Source: Lachnospiraceae bacterium (lineage in GTDB: Bacteria; Bacillota; Clostridia; Lachnospirales; Lachnospiraceae). Taken from it: a stretch of 64,000 bases of DNA. The translations under genes and the position numbers were made by a program. Below the pieces are notes generated by a model. It had not been told where the DNA came from. It saw only the letters and a program-made list of their open reading frames with translations, and searched no databases. The stretch spans positions 1 to 64,000 of the forward strand of contig JAQXJP010000035.1 of the NCBI GenBank assembly GCA_029008875.1, read 5' to 3'. This document shows, one piece after another, positions 54,077 to 63,352 of the stretch; the stretch's first letter is position 1; each line of letters opens with the position of its first letter.

Positions 54077-56179
54077 CTACAACATCTTCGTGTCTTCCAT
54101 TCGTTTCTCAATGAAATGATTCACCTTGATGAACGGAATTCGAATCACAAGTCCCACCGCCAGCGCTGCCACGCAGAATAACCCCAACTGTACCAGGCAC
54201 AAACTGAACTTATTCTGGTACATTCCTCCGATACATTCCCTCATGGCGTCGATTGCATACGGGAACGGGAAGAAAATATACACCGCCCGGAAAAATCTCG
54301 GAAGGGCTTCAATGGGGAAGGTTCCTCCGGACCCGGCAATCTGGATTACCATGACCACAACCGCAAGGGCCTTGCCTATATCCCCAAAGGCGATGGTCAG
54401 CGCGTAAATAAGCAGGGAAAAGGTCAGGCTGGTAAACGCAGCCGCCAGCCAGAACAAAAACGGATGCAGACACTGTATCCGAAACAGGAAGAGATTTCCC
54501 AGCACAATCACAAGGGTCTGAATCTGTGATAGCAGGAAAAACAGCAGATATCGTCCGAAGAACAGTTCGTGTGCCCTCACATTCGCCAGACCGGCGGTAT
54601 CCGCGTGAACCTTGATCAGGGAGACCAGAATTGTCATCCCCACCCAGATGGCAAGCGTGGTGTAAAAAGGCGCTACCCCGGAGCCGTAATTGGCGATTTC
54701 ATAGATATAATTCTCCTCCACCTGCACCGGTTCGGAGAAGAAATTGCCGAGGGTTTCCGGGTCTTCTGCCAGCAGATTCAAAATAATCTGCAGCTGTTCC
54801 TCCGCCGATGCATCGTGGAGTTCCTCCAAGACCCGGGACAGTTTTGCGCTGGTATTTTCGATTACCGTCTGCAATTCTCCCAAGGTAATGTTGGCGGCAT
54901 CCAGGGTGGTATCCAGCCCTGTCAGGATATCTCCCACTCCACCCGCCGTGGTGCCAAGCGCATTGAGCATCCGCCCGGTGGCATCCAGAGTGTCCTCCAT
55001 GCTCTCCATTAGGTTGTTGATCTGGGGAACAATCTGATTGTTGTACATATCGTTCACGGAGGCGATGGTCTGCTGATAACCTGCGAGAGAATTCTGCACG
55101 GCTTTTATGCTCTCCGCCGTGGCGGATCTCACCGTCTGGGCATCCACAACAGGCATTGCAGCCAACGCATCTTGAGCCTTTTCGATGGCGTCCACCGTCC
55201 CGGAGGAGAGGGAGGGATTTGCTTTCAAATCCTCCAATTCATCGTCCAGCGCCTTCATATCCTCCTGGATAGTCGCAATATCCGTGGCCAGAGTCTGTGC
55301 GTCCGTCTCCAACTGCGCATCCGCAATTTTCCGGGAAATGTTCCCGATGGAGGTCTCGATGTTGGTGAGAGAAGTGCTCACCTGGGCGCTGAACTGGTTG
55401 AAGGAGAGCTGATTTGCCGCAAGTACCTCCCTGCCGTCATCCACCTTGGATACCCCGTCCGCAATCTTGGCCTGGCCATCCCCGATTTTATCCACGGCAT
55501 CCTCCGTCACCGCTCCCAGATATTCGTTTCCCTCCACAAAGTGGGAAATCATATCATCATATTGCAGGAGATCTTCGTTGACTTTTTCCAGTTTCCCGAT
55601 AAACTCGGCCACCGCGTCCTCGTCCTCCAGCTCCTCGGACAATCCGTTTGCCTCGGTGAAAATCTGCTCGGTGACCACCTTGATAAACTGCCGGTTGATG
55701 CTTCCCTGCACCGTTCCCACGGCGGTATCCGTAATTTTGGTGGCAACCGCATTTTTCTTGCCGTTGACATAATATGTGATGTGGGGATTCTCGATATTCT
55801 CCATCACCCCGTGGTACATGCTGTAGGTGAAGTCCTTCGCAATCACCAGAGCCGCATAATACTGTCCGCTTCTGACGCCTTCTACCGCTTCCTCCTCATC
55901 CACAAACACCCAGCCAATGCTGTCCTTTCCCCGGAGTTCCTCCACCACATCCGCGCCCATGTTGAGTTTCTCGCCCTTTTCATTGGTCCACCCCTCGTCC
56001 ATGTTCGCCACGGCAATATGAATATTCTTTGTGTTACCGTATGGATCCCAGTTAGAATAGATATTGAACCAGGCATAAAGTGCCGGTAATAGACATAGAC
56101 CGATAGCCACAACCAATGCGAAAAAGTTTGTGGCCAGTCCTTTCAAATCACGTTTGAAAATCGTAATGATATTTCTCAT
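54077..56179 (-). CDS. YhgE/Pip-family membrane protein, first of the pair
   Basis: 700 residues, same design as the protein at 51577-53685: N-terminal helix ending WFNIYSNWDPYG, long coiled-coil domain (KIGDGQAKIADGVSKVDDGR), five C-terminal helices with GSGVAPFYTTLAIWVGMTILV. The two are clear paralogues. It lies 26 bases after folC on the same strand. Confidence 0.82.
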   Translation of the reverse strand: MRNIITIFKRDLKGLATNFFALVVAIGLCLLPALYAWFNIYSNWDPYGNTKNIHIAVANMDEGWTNEKGEKLNMGADVVEELRGKDSIGWVFVDEEEAVEGVRSGQYYAALVIAKDFTYSMYHGVMENIENPHITYYVNGKKNAVATKITDTAVGTVQGSINRQFIKVVTEQIFTEANGLSEELEDEDAVAEFIGKLEKVNEDLLQYDDMISHFVEGNEYLGAVTEDAVDKIGDGQAKIADGVSKVDDGREVLAANQLSFNQFSAQVSTSLTNIETSIGNISRKIADAQLETDAQTLATDIATIQEDMKALDDELEDLKANPSLSSGTVDAIEKAQDALAAMPVVDAQTVRSATAESIKAVQNSLAGYQQTIASVNDMYNNQIVPQINNLMESMEDTLDATGRMLNALGTTAGGVGDILTGLDTTLDAANITLGELQTVIENTSAKLSRVLEELHDASAEEQLQIILNLLAEDPETLGNFFSEPVQVEENYIYEIANYGSGVAPFYTTLAIWVGMTILVSLIKVHADTAGLANVRAHELFFGRYLLFFLLSQIQTLVIVLGNLFLFRIQCLHPFLFWLAAAFTSLTFSLLIYALTIAFGDIGKALAVVVMVIQIAGSGGTFPIEALPRFFRAVYIFFPFPYAIDAMRECIGGMYQNKFSLCLVQLGLFCVAALAVGLVIRIPFIKVNHFIEKRMEDTKML

Positions 56180-56205
56180 ATGTATTATACTCCCTTTCGC
56201 TTCAT

Positions 56206-57420
56206 TTATCTATCTTGTTCTTCTCGGAAAATCTCCAAAATCTCCCCCACGAAATAGAGGGAACCGAAAGCCACCGTCCGCTCCCCCCGGGGCAGATGCC
56301 CCAGGAAGTTCCGGGGATTATCGCACGTCTTCGCCTCCACTCCCCGGGTCCGGATAAACGCAGCCAGCTGCTCCCCTTGCAAGGCTCTGCTGCTCTCCGG
56401 GGTATAAGTGGTAAAATCCAACGCCAGAGGAAGGAGTTCTCCGATCATATCCGGATAATCCTTGTCTGCCATCACCGCCATGAAAAAGTGGAATTTTGCT
56501 CCAGGATAAAGTTGTCGGAGACTCCGGGCAAGCGCCGCAACTCCGTGAGCGTTGTGGGCCCCGTCCACCATGAAAAAGGGGTCCTCCTGTATCAGCTCCA
56601 TGCGCCCCATCCATCCGGTTTTTGCGAGAACCGGCAACAATTCCCCGGCATTGGGATAGAGTCTCCGCACAGTAGCCAGGGCACAGGCCGCATTTTCCCA
56701 CTGGTGCACGCCCAGGAGACGCAAGTTGATCCCGGCGATTTCCCGGATTTGTTCGTCGGTGACCACCCAAAAATCCTGTCGGTTCCCGTTCACTTTTTCA
56801 TAGTGGGACCACAGGATTTCAAGGGCCTCTGCCTCCTGCCGCTGTGAGATGACAGGACATCCTCTCTTCATAATTCCGGCCTTTTCCTCTGCGATTTCCT
56901 CCAGGGTCTCCCCCAGAATCGCCGTGTGATCCAAACCAATCTTTGTGATTACTGCCGCGCCGGGAGTTCCGATTGCATTGGTGGAATCCAGTCTGCCGCC
57001 AAGCCCGGTCTCGATTACCATGACACTGCATTGCTGTTCCCGGAAGTAAATCAAGGCCATGGCGAGGCAGTAATCGAACATGGTGGGCGCAATGGGGAAC
57101 TCAGTCTCCAACAATTGGGATCCGATTCTTGTCACGTCCTCCCTGCCGATCATCCTGCGGTTCACCATAATTCTCTCTTCAAAATCGATCAGGTGCGGGG
57201 AAGTAAAGGTGCCCACCTTCTCCCCCAGCGCCATAAGACAATCGGTCAAAAAGGCGCAGGTTGATCCTTTTCCGTTGGTTCCCGCCACATGGATAAAAGG
57301 AATCCCCCGCTCCGGGTGCCCCAGGGTGTCCAGCATTGCCGCGGTCACTTCCACCCCCGGCTGATTGCCGAACCGCCTGGCATTATTTATTTCGTCATAT
57401 ACTTTTTCATAGGAATACAT
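56206..57420 (-). CDS. folC: Bifunctional folylpolyglutamate/dihydrofolate synthase
   Basis: 404 residues from MYSYEKVYDEINN at 57420 (a longer start is possible). P-loop HVAGTNGKGSTCAFL, substrate part IETGLGGRLDSTNAIG and VDGAHNAHGVAALARSL. Adds glutamate to folates or dihydropteroate. Close spacing suggests cotranscription with the YhgE operon. Confidence 0.92.
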   Translation of the reverse strand: MYSYEKVYDEINNARRFGNQPGVEVTAAMLDTLGHPERGIPFIHVAGTNGKGSTCAFLTDCLMALGEKVGTFTSPHLIDFEERIMVNRRMIGREDVTRIGSQLLETEFPIAPTMFDYCLAMALIYFREQQCSVMVIETGLGGRLDSTNAIGTPGAAVITKIGLDHTAILGETLEEIAEEKAGIMKRGCPVISQRQEAEALEILWSHYEKVNGNRQDFWVVTDEQIREIAGINLRLLGVHQWENAACALATVRRLYPNAGELLPVLAKTGWMGRMELIQEDPFFMVDGAHNAHGVAALARSLRQLYPGAKFHFFMAVMADKDYPDMIGELLPLALDFTTYTPESSRALQGEQLAAFIRTRGVEAKTCDNPRNFLGHLPRGERTVAFGSLYFVGEILEIFREEQDR

Positions 57421-57451
57421 CATAGCCGTATTATATCCCTTTTGGGCCAAA

Positions 57452-57489
57452 AGAAAAAGAGCAGTATTTCTACCGCTCCCAAATACTGT
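57452..57489 (-). terminator. Intrinsic terminator after the degV gene
   Basis: Minus-strand stem CAGTATTT / AAATACTG followed by CTCTTTTTCTTTTT. Confidence 0.75.
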
Positions 57490-57534
57490 ATTGTCTTGTC
57501 ATTTGCAGCGGCATATTGCCTGTGTAGCCATAGC

Positions 57535-58377
57535 TTACACTGCGATAATGATGCCGCCGTCGTTGGCGTACATGCTGGAAACCCCGGCAGTGTTCACCAC
57601 CACAATTCTCTTGAAATGCGCCAGCTTCTCGATGGTGTCCTTCACAAATTGTGCCCGCTCCGGGCAATTGCAGTGGGAGATTGCAAGAATCTTGTGCTCG
57701 CAATCCTTGGTCTTTTTCAGCATATCCTCAATCATCTTGGAAAGTGCCTTCTTCATTCCTCTTGCCTGGCCCAACTGCTGAATGGTTCCCTCATCGGTGG
57801 ACCCCATAACCGGCTTGATATTGAGGGTATTGGCCACAAACGCCTTCAGATTACTGAGTCTTCCGGCTTTGCGAAGCGTCTCCAGGGTCTCCAGCACGAA
57901 GAAGGTGTTCATGGACGCGATGTAATCCTCCACTTCGCGTACAACCTCCTCAAAGGATTTGCTCTGTTCCTCCAGTTCCTGTACTTTCATTCCAATCAGC
58001 GTCTCCCCGATGGATGCAGACTTGGAGTTGAACACGTAAATCTGCTTCTTGCTATCCCCGTGCTCCTCCTTGTACAGATTGGCGCCCAGCACGGCACTGT
58101 TGTAGGAACCGCTGAGCTTTCCGGACAGTGTGACCACATACACGTGTTCCGCCTCCCCCTCGTAGGTCTCCATATAGCTCTCCGGGGACGGGCACGCGGA
58201 TTTGGGTCCCTTGAGGCTCTCCTTCACCCTGCGCAAAAAATCCAACTGGTTGAATGTTTCGTCATCCCTGATGTGCACTCCGTCAATCTCAAGCTCCAAA
58301 GGTACACTGCAAAAATGGTCATCCTTCTTCAGATCCTCCGGCAATTCACCGCAGCTGTCAATCACAATTTTGTACAT
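57535..58377 (-). CDS. DegV-family fatty-acid-binding protein
   Basis: 280 residues from MYKIVIDSCGELPED at 58377 (AGAGGAAAA before it). Typical motifs VVTLSGKLSGSYNSAV and SKSASIGETLIGMKV, and the ligand-adjacent FVLETLETLRKAGRLSNLKA. DegV (FakB-like) proteins deliver fatty acids to a FakA kinase. A near-perfect palindrome sits between its promoter and start. Confidence 0.88.
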   Translation of the reverse strand: MYKIVIDSCGELPEDLKKDDHFCSVPLELEIDGVHIRDDETFNQLDFLRRVKESLKGPKSACPSPESYMETYEGEAEHVYVVTLSGKLSGSYNSAVLGANLYKEEHGDSKKQIYVFNSKSASIGETLIGMKVQELEEQSKSFEEVVREVEDYIASMNTFFVLETLETLRKAGRLSNLKAFVANTLNIKPVMGSTDEGTIQQLGQARGMKKALSKMIEDMLKKTKDCEHKILAISHCNCPERAQFVKDTIEKLAHFKRIVVVNTAGVSSMYANDGGIIIAV

Positions 58378-58463
58378 AGATTTTCCTCTTTTCAAAAAAC
58401 AAAGTTTATAAAACTTTCATAAAAGTTTTCTTTTTCTTTAACACAAGTTATCGTTTTCTCTCA

Positions 58464-58486
58464 AATGTAGTTTTAAAAACTACATT
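58464..58486. promoter_or_regulatory. Palindromic operator candidate upstream of degV gene
   Basis: AATGTAGTTTT-A-AAAACTACATT, 11-base arms with one central base, just downstream of a TATAGT -10-like hexamer on the minus strand. Position and symmetry fit a dimeric repressor site; the regulator is not known. Confidence 0.55.
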
Positions 58487-58546
58487 CATGCGTATACTAT
58501 ACCACGATTGTATTCATTTGAAAAGAGTTTTTTCCATTTTTCTTTC

Positions 58547-59842
58547 CTAAATCCGGAAAAAGCTACAGACAGCATCCTTCAGCGCCTGCATATCAGCAGT
58601 TCCCATCAGTTCCCGGGCGGAGTGCATGGCAAGTATAGGCACTCCCAAATCCACGGTCTTGATCGGCATCAACGTGGATGCGATTGCTCCCAGCGTTCCT
58701 CCCCCTCGCACGTCAGAGCGATTCACAAATCTCTGGTAGGGAATGTGGTTAGAATCACAAATCTGGCAGAGGATTGCAATGGCTTCCGCGTCCGTGGCGT
58801 AGGACTGGGAGCAGGCTTCCTTGATGCAGAATCCGCTTCCCATCGCCGGATGATTGGTGATGTCCATCTTGCCCTGCTTGTTGGGATGAAGGGCATGAGC
58901 CACATCCACGGACAGAAGCATGGCATCGTAGAGGGTTCGCTCCACCTGCTCGTCACTTGCCCCCAAATTAGTCAGAATTCTGCGGCACATGTCGTGGAGC
59001 AAAATGGAGGCTGCCCCCTGTTTGCTGCCGCTGCCTACCTCCTCATGGTCAAAAAGAGCAATCAGGTTGATGCCCTTCTCCCGCTCCCCGTCTATAATTG
59101 CGGACAGCAATGCGGAGACTGAGGTCTGATTGTCCAGTCGGGGAGCGGACAGCATGGACTGCCTTACTCCTACCAGGCAGGGCTCCTCAAATACGTAGGT
59201 GTTCAATTCGAAATCCAGGATATCCTCCTTGTTCACTCCCAGTTCTTCCCCCATGAAGTTCAGGAAATAATCTACAGTCTTCTCCTCCTTGGGGAGCGCG
59301 TCCAAGATCGGCATCAAATCGACCTGCTTGTTCACTTCCACCCCGCTGTTCACATCCCGGTTCATGTGGATTGCCAGATTGGGAATGACCATCACCGGGC
59401 GCTTGGAGCAATAAAGTTTACTCTCCGGTAAAAAGGCATCCTTGCCTCTGCAGACTACGCGCCCCGCCACTCCCAGGGGGCGGTCCAGCCATGTGTTCAA
59501 AATCGGGCCACCATACACCTCCAGGTTCACCTGGGCATATTGGTTGGTCTGAAAATCCGGGTTAGGTTTGATGCGCAGGCAGGGGTAATCCGTGTGGGCT
59601 GCCGCCATGCGAAGCATCCCCTCCGCCGCATTTTTCCTGCCCACGGTCCAGGCAAAAAGTGTGGTGCCATGGTGGTTCCACACATATTTCCCCCCGGGTG
59701 TCAGATTCCACGCCTCGTTATACCCCAGGGGAGTAAAACCGGCCTCCTCCAATCTCCTCTGCGCCGCCTCCACGCAGGAGAAGGGGGACTGGCTCTGCTT
59801 TAGCAATTCCAATAAATGCTCTGTCTCTGTCCTGTTCTTCAT
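58547..59842 (-). CDS. M18-family aminopeptidase
   Basis: 431 residues. Metal ligands lie in AAAHTDYPCLRIKP, LIALFDHEEVGSGSKQGA, LSVDVAHALHPN and the terminal PILAMHSARELMGTAD. Family enzymes (ApeB/ApeA) release acidic or neutral N-terminal residues and form large oligomers. Length is normal. Confidence 0.92.
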   Translation of the reverse strand: MKNRTETEHLLELLKQSQSPFSCVEAAQRRLEEAGFTPLGYNEAWNLTPGGKYVWNHHGTTLFAWTVGRKNAAEGMLRMAAAHTDYPCLRIKPNPDFQTNQYAQVNLEVYGGPILNTWLDRPLGVAGRVVCRGKDAFLPESKLYCSKRPVMVIPNLAIHMNRDVNSGVEVNKQVDLMPILDALPKEEKTVDYFLNFMGEELGVNKEDILDFELNTYVFEEPCLVGVRQSMLSAPRLDNQTSVSALLSAIIDGEREKGINLIALFDHEEVGSGSKQGAASILLHDMCRRILTNLGASDEQVERTLYDAMLLSVDVAHALHPNKQGKMDITNHPAMGSGFCIKEACSQSYATDAEAIAILCQICDSNHIPYQRFVNRSDVRGGGTLGAIASTLMPIKTVDLGVPILAMHSARELMGTADMQALKDAVCSFFRI

Positions 59843-59970
59843 AGTTCACGCCTCCATTTTCGTCATATCATTATGTCCGTCACAGCTATACGTTCGCCCT
59901 TTGTTATCTTTGTCCCGGACTTTTTGCCTCGAGTTCTCTTTTATCATTATACCCGAAATGTCAACCTTAC

Positions 59971-59999
59971 TTGACCCCATTCCTCTATATCGGTAAAAT
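59971..59999 (+). promoter_or_regulatory. Promoter of the DUF5721 gene
   Basis: TTGACC (59971-59976), 17-base spacer, TAAAAT (59994-59999), 22 bases before the start codon. Confidence 0.65.
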
Positions 60000-60020
60000 A
60001 TACTTATGGGAGGGCATGAG

Positions 60021-60527
60021 ATGATTGCTTTGGAATTGACAAACGTAAAGGATTTTATGAACACCTTGCTGAAAAGCGACACTTTTGATCATTTTTTGTT
60101 GCAGGAGGCAGTGATTACCGGTGCCGCATCCTATGTGATTGACGGTCATATCACCACAGGCTTCTATTCGGAGGAAGAAATGGAGGAGCAGGGCCTGACT
60201 GGCCTGTCCATGCTGCCCTTCTCCCAGCTTCGGGGAATTTGCTTTGATTTGATCAAAGGCAAAAAAGCCCCTGCTTCCTTCCGCTTCGTATTCCTGTTGT
60301 CCCCGGACAATCTGGCAAAGACTCTGATATCCCTGCAGAGTTCCTACACACCAAATGATCTGTCCGGAGTGTTTATCAACATCAAGTACCAGAATCAGCT
60401 CCTCACCCTGACCACCGGTGTATCCTACCGCATCTTCTCCACGGACAAGACTTTAGACCACGCATGGGATCAATTGGTCCTTCGATTTCTGGATCAGCGG
60501 GACATTCGCTACGAGGAGCTTGGATAG
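60021..60527 (+). CDS. DUF5721-type protein
   Basis: 168 residues from MIALELTNVKDFMN at 60021 (GGGAGGG before it). Pattern of DUF5721 proteins of Lachnospiraceae (FDHFLLQEAVITGAASYVIDG, LPFSQLRGICFDLIKG, GVFINIKYQNQLLTLTTG). Function unknown. The family name is from memory. Confidence 0.65.
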   Translation: MIALELTNVKDFMNTLLKSDTFDHFLLQEAVITGAASYVIDGHITTGFYSEEEMEEQGLTGLSMLPFSQLRGICFDLIKGKKAPASFRFVFLLSPDNLAKTLISLQSSYTPNDLSGVFINIKYQNQLLTLTTGVSYRIFSTDKTLDHAWDQLVLRFLDQRDIRYEELG

Positions 60528-60547
60528 TCTGTGCTGTGCTTTTTTGC

Positions 60548-60576
60548 TTTACATTCCGAAAGTGTTATGCTATCCT
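60548..60576 (+). promoter_or_regulatory. Promoter of the cold-shock gene
   Basis: TTTACA (60548-60553), 17-base spacer, TATCCT (60571-60576). The leader would be about 40 bases, short for a cold-shock gene. Confidence 0.55.
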
Positions 60577-60623
60577 AATTTTAGCTGTTTTAAGTAGCAG
60601 TAATATATTTGGAGGTACTTTCG

Positions 60624-60827
60624 ATGAACAAAGGTACAGTAAAATGGTTCAACAACCAGAAGGGCTACGGATTTATTACCGGAGAGGACGGAAAGGATGT
60701 ATTCGTACATTACTCCGGTCTTGAGATGGAAGGATTCAAGTCCTTGGAGGAAGGCGCTGCTGTTGAGTATGAGATCACAGAGGGCGAAAAGGGACCACAG
60801 GCAACAAATGTAGTCGTTGTGAAATAG
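60624..60827 (+). CDS. Cold-shock protein (CspA/CspB type)
   Basis: 67 residues, one OB-fold with RNP1 KGYGFITG and RNP2 VFVHYSGL. The ATG at 60624 follows GGAGGT. Binds single-stranded RNA or DNA. Confidence 0.95.
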   Translation: MNKGTVKWFNNQKGYGFITGEDGKDVFVHYSGLEMEGFKSLEEGAAVEYEITEGEKGPQATNVVVVK

Positions 60828-60906
60828 TTGACATCGACAGACTAATCAAGTTTCTATGTACCTTTTTCTTTGTTAGAATTAGATATTGGATTCAGGGATT
60901 ACAGGA

Positions 60907-60953
60907 GGGCTGTGAAAAATGAGCTATCATTTTTCGCGGCCCTTTTTGTTGCA
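60907..60953. terminator. Bidirectional intrinsic terminator
   Basis: Long stem GGGCTGTGAAAAATGA / TCATTTTTCGCGGCCC with TTTTTGTT, between the convergent cold-shock and DUF4130 genes. Confidence 0.85.
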
Positions 60954-60957
60954 GCCT

Positions 60958-61743
60958 CTATTTCACAAATTCCAGCATATGCTTACGGTACCATTTGGGA
61001 AGCAGCGTGCTCTGACAGCGTTCGTTCTCTCTGGCCTCAATTCCCATGCTGGCAAAGTACTGCTTCCACAGTTCCTCATACTCGTCCCTGGCTGCGAGGG
61101 AGGTCCACTCCTCCCCGGAGAGCTGTTCCAAAATATTCTCCCCCTCCACAAAAAATGCCCTGCGAAATGCCGGGTGCACCAGGGCGTACTTGTGTCTGGC
61201 ATCGTAAATGATAAAGTTCTCATTGGGATAACGGTCCTCAAAGTGCTCTCTCATGGATTGGATTACATCGCACTTGGGCTCGATCTCTGAAAACAGGAAA
61301 CCGCCCACATCCCGAAAACGCAAAAAGCCCATAAACTTCTCGCTCTCGTTGGACACCTTGCGACTCAATTCCATCACCCGAATCACATAGGGATCCGCCA
61401 GACATTCCCACACTCTGCTCCCCTTGGAGAACGCCCGGACCAGATAGCCCAGCACCACTGTGGCACGGTCCTCGTCATAGTGACAGAGGGCGCCAAATAC
61501 CGTGCGGTAAACCGCAAACCCCAATTTACTTTGGATGGTCTGCACGGTCTTGTTGGCCTTGTCCCCGTCGGTGTCCACCTTCACCTCCCGGGCAAACAGG
61601 AGGTAGTTACCCCCCTCGCCGATGGAGATGGATATGGAATCCGTGTATTCCCCCATCTGCTTCTTGAGTACAAAGGCGTCATAGATTGCGGTGAATATTC
61701 CATCCATACTGTTCTCGCACCGCAAAACAATCTGCTCACTCAT
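60958..61743 (-). CDS. DUF4130 DNA-metabolism protein, partner of the radical SAM repair enzyme
   Basis: 261 residues from MSEQIVLRCENSMDGIFTAIYDA at 61743. Family TIGR03915/DUF4130, found beside the radical SAM protein and in other genomes fused to a uracil-DNA glycosylase-like domain; that extra domain is absent here. Motifs GFLRFRDVGGFLFSEIEP and HFEDRYPNENFIIYDARHKYAL. Its ATG overlaps the radical SAM stop (ATGA), so both are one operon under the LexA promoter at 63353-63381. Confidence 0.85.
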   Translation of the reverse strand: MSEQIVLRCENSMDGIFTAIYDAFVLKKQMGEYTDSISISIGEGGNYLLFAREVKVDTDGDKANKTVQTIQSKLGFAVYRTVFGALCHYDEDRATVVLGYLVRAFSKGSRVWECLADPYVIRVMELSRKVSNESEKFMGFLRFRDVGGFLFSEIEPKCDVIQSMREHFEDRYPNENFIIYDARHKYALVHPAFRRAFFVEGENILEQLSGEEWTSLAARDEYEELWKQYFASMGIEARENERCQSTLLPKWYRKHMLEFVK

Positions 61744-63266
61744 CCCATTCCCTCCTTGCACTGCATATCCCAGATGGTCAGCTGCTCATAGGTCTGTTGA
61801 TTCCCGTCCGACAGCAGCATCTGATGCGGTCTCTCGTTGTAGATCAGATGGTTGGTGATGTAGTTCTCCTCCATCTTGGTATGATACATCATCCTGCCGG
61901 AACATGTGATGAAATACAATGCCCGCTTCATCACCACCCCCATGCGCTTGATATCCGCGAAATCCAGTCTGGCGTGCTTCCTGGCGGCGAGAATCCGCTT
62001 TGCGCTCTTGGTCCCAATCCCCGGGACCCTAAGAAGCGTATAGTAGTCAGCCTTGTTGATCTCCACCGGAAATTCCTCCAGATGGTGCACCGCCCAATTG
62101 CATTTGGGGTCAATCAGTTCATGGAAATTGGGATGCCGCTCCGACAGCAGTTCGTCCGCGGAAAACCCGTAGAACCGCAGCAGAAAATCTGCCTGATACA
62201 GTCGGTGTTCCCGCAACAGCTGCGGCCCCTGAACAGTACTCGGAAGGGCCTCATCCTGATTCACATTGATGAATGCCGAGTAAAACACCCGCTTCATGTC
62301 AAATCGCTGATAGAGAGCCTCTGTCACGGAGATAATCTGGTAATCTGTCTCCGGTGTGGCCCCTATAATCATCTGGGTACTCTGACCCGCGGGCACAAAG
62401 TACCGTGAGGGATTCTGCAGGTGGGTGCCACGGTTGGTCATCTGCCCGCAGTCCTTCCCCGGCGTCAGTTTCCAGCACTCCTCCGCCACTCTGCCGGCGG
62501 CGGAATTCTCCGGGTTCCCAATCCTCGCCTTCTTGCAATCCTCCAACCTCTCCGCACTGGCAGAAATCTCCGCCATCTGCTCATAGTATGTCTTCTCATC
62601 CACACAGACCCTCGCCTGCATGCTGTCCACTCCGTGGTAGGCTCTGCTCTCACGGATGCCCTCCTGAATCTGACGCATGGGCCGAAGAATATTCTTGCGC
62701 GCCTTGTTGGGGGCAATCTGTCTCAGCCCGTCCGCCGTGGGGAGTTCCAGATTCACGCTCATTCGGTCACAGAGATACCCCACCTGCTCAATCACTTCCG
62801 GGGAGGCTCCCGGGATTCCCTTGATGTGAATGTAACCGTTGAAATGGTACTTGGACCGCAGAAGATACAGCACCTCATACATGAGCCCCATAGTAAAATC
62901 CGGGGATTGTACAATCCCGGAGCTCAAGAAAAGCCCCTCGATATAATTGCGGCGATAAAACTGCATGGTCAGGGAGCACACCTCCTCCGGTGTGAAGGCA
63001 GTGCGCACCACATCGTTGGAGCAGCGGTTCACGCAATACTTGCAATCGTAGATACACTCGTTAGTCAGCAAAATCTTGAGCAGGGAGATACAACGCCCAT
63101 CGGAGGTGAAGGCGTGGCAGATTCCGGTCTCATAGGCATTGCCCATATGCACACCGTCCCCCCTGCGCCCCACGCCGCTGGAGGTGCACGCCACATCATA
63201 CTTGGCAGCATCCGACAAAATCTTCAATTTATCCATCATATCCATATCCGTGATAATTGCAGACAT
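61740..63266 (-). CDS. Putative DNA modification/repair radical SAM protein
   Basis: 508 residues. The cluster motif is CIYDCKYC (~70-77), followed by a radical SAM barrel (FLSSGIVQSPDF; GYIHIKGIPGASPEVIEQ) and a C-terminal helix-hairpin-helix LLRVPGIGTKSAKRIL (~412-430) that should bind DNA. Family TIGR03916. A GGGAGGG box precedes the ATG at 63266. Known from family context to be tied to DNA repair; the reaction is unknown. Confidence 0.88.
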   Translation of the reverse strand: MSAIITDMDMMDKLKILSDAAKYDVACTSSGVGRRGDGVHMGNAYETGICHAFTSDGRCISLLKILLTNECIYDCKYCVNRCSNDVVRTAFTPEEVCSLTMQFYRRNYIEGLFLSSGIVQSPDFTMGLMYEVLYLLRSKYHFNGYIHIKGIPGASPEVIEQVGYLCDRMSVNLELPTADGLRQIAPNKARKNILRPMRQIQEGIRESRAYHGVDSMQARVCVDEKTYYEQMAEISASAERLEDCKKARIGNPENSAAGRVAEECWKLTPGKDCGQMTNRGTHLQNPSRYFVPAGQSTQMIIGATPETDYQIISVTEALYQRFDMKRVFYSAFINVNQDEALPSTVQGPQLLREHRLYQADFLLRFYGFSADELLSERHPNFHELIDPKCNWAVHHLEEFPVEINKADYYTLLRVPGIGTKSAKRILAARKHARLDFADIKRMGVVMKRALYFITCSGRMMYHTKMEENYITNHLIYNERPHQMLLSDGNQQTYEQLTIWDMQCKEGMG

Positions 63267-63312
63267 ATTCCCTCCCGGATCCCCACCGGAATCTCTCCGG
63301 TCTCCCGCTTCT

Positions 63313-63352
63313 GCCTCAAAAAAAACGAGGACAGAACGTTTGTTCTATCCTC
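63313..63352 (-). terminator. proS terminator whose stem contains a LexA box
   Basis: On the minus strand GAGGATAGAAC (11 bases), loop AAAC, GTTCTGTCCTC, then GTTTTTTTT. The 11-bp stem has one G-T wobble. The apical part AGAACAAACGTTCT (63333-63346) matches GAAC-N4-GTTC. Its base touches the -10 hexamer of the radical SAM promoter. Confidence 0.85.
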
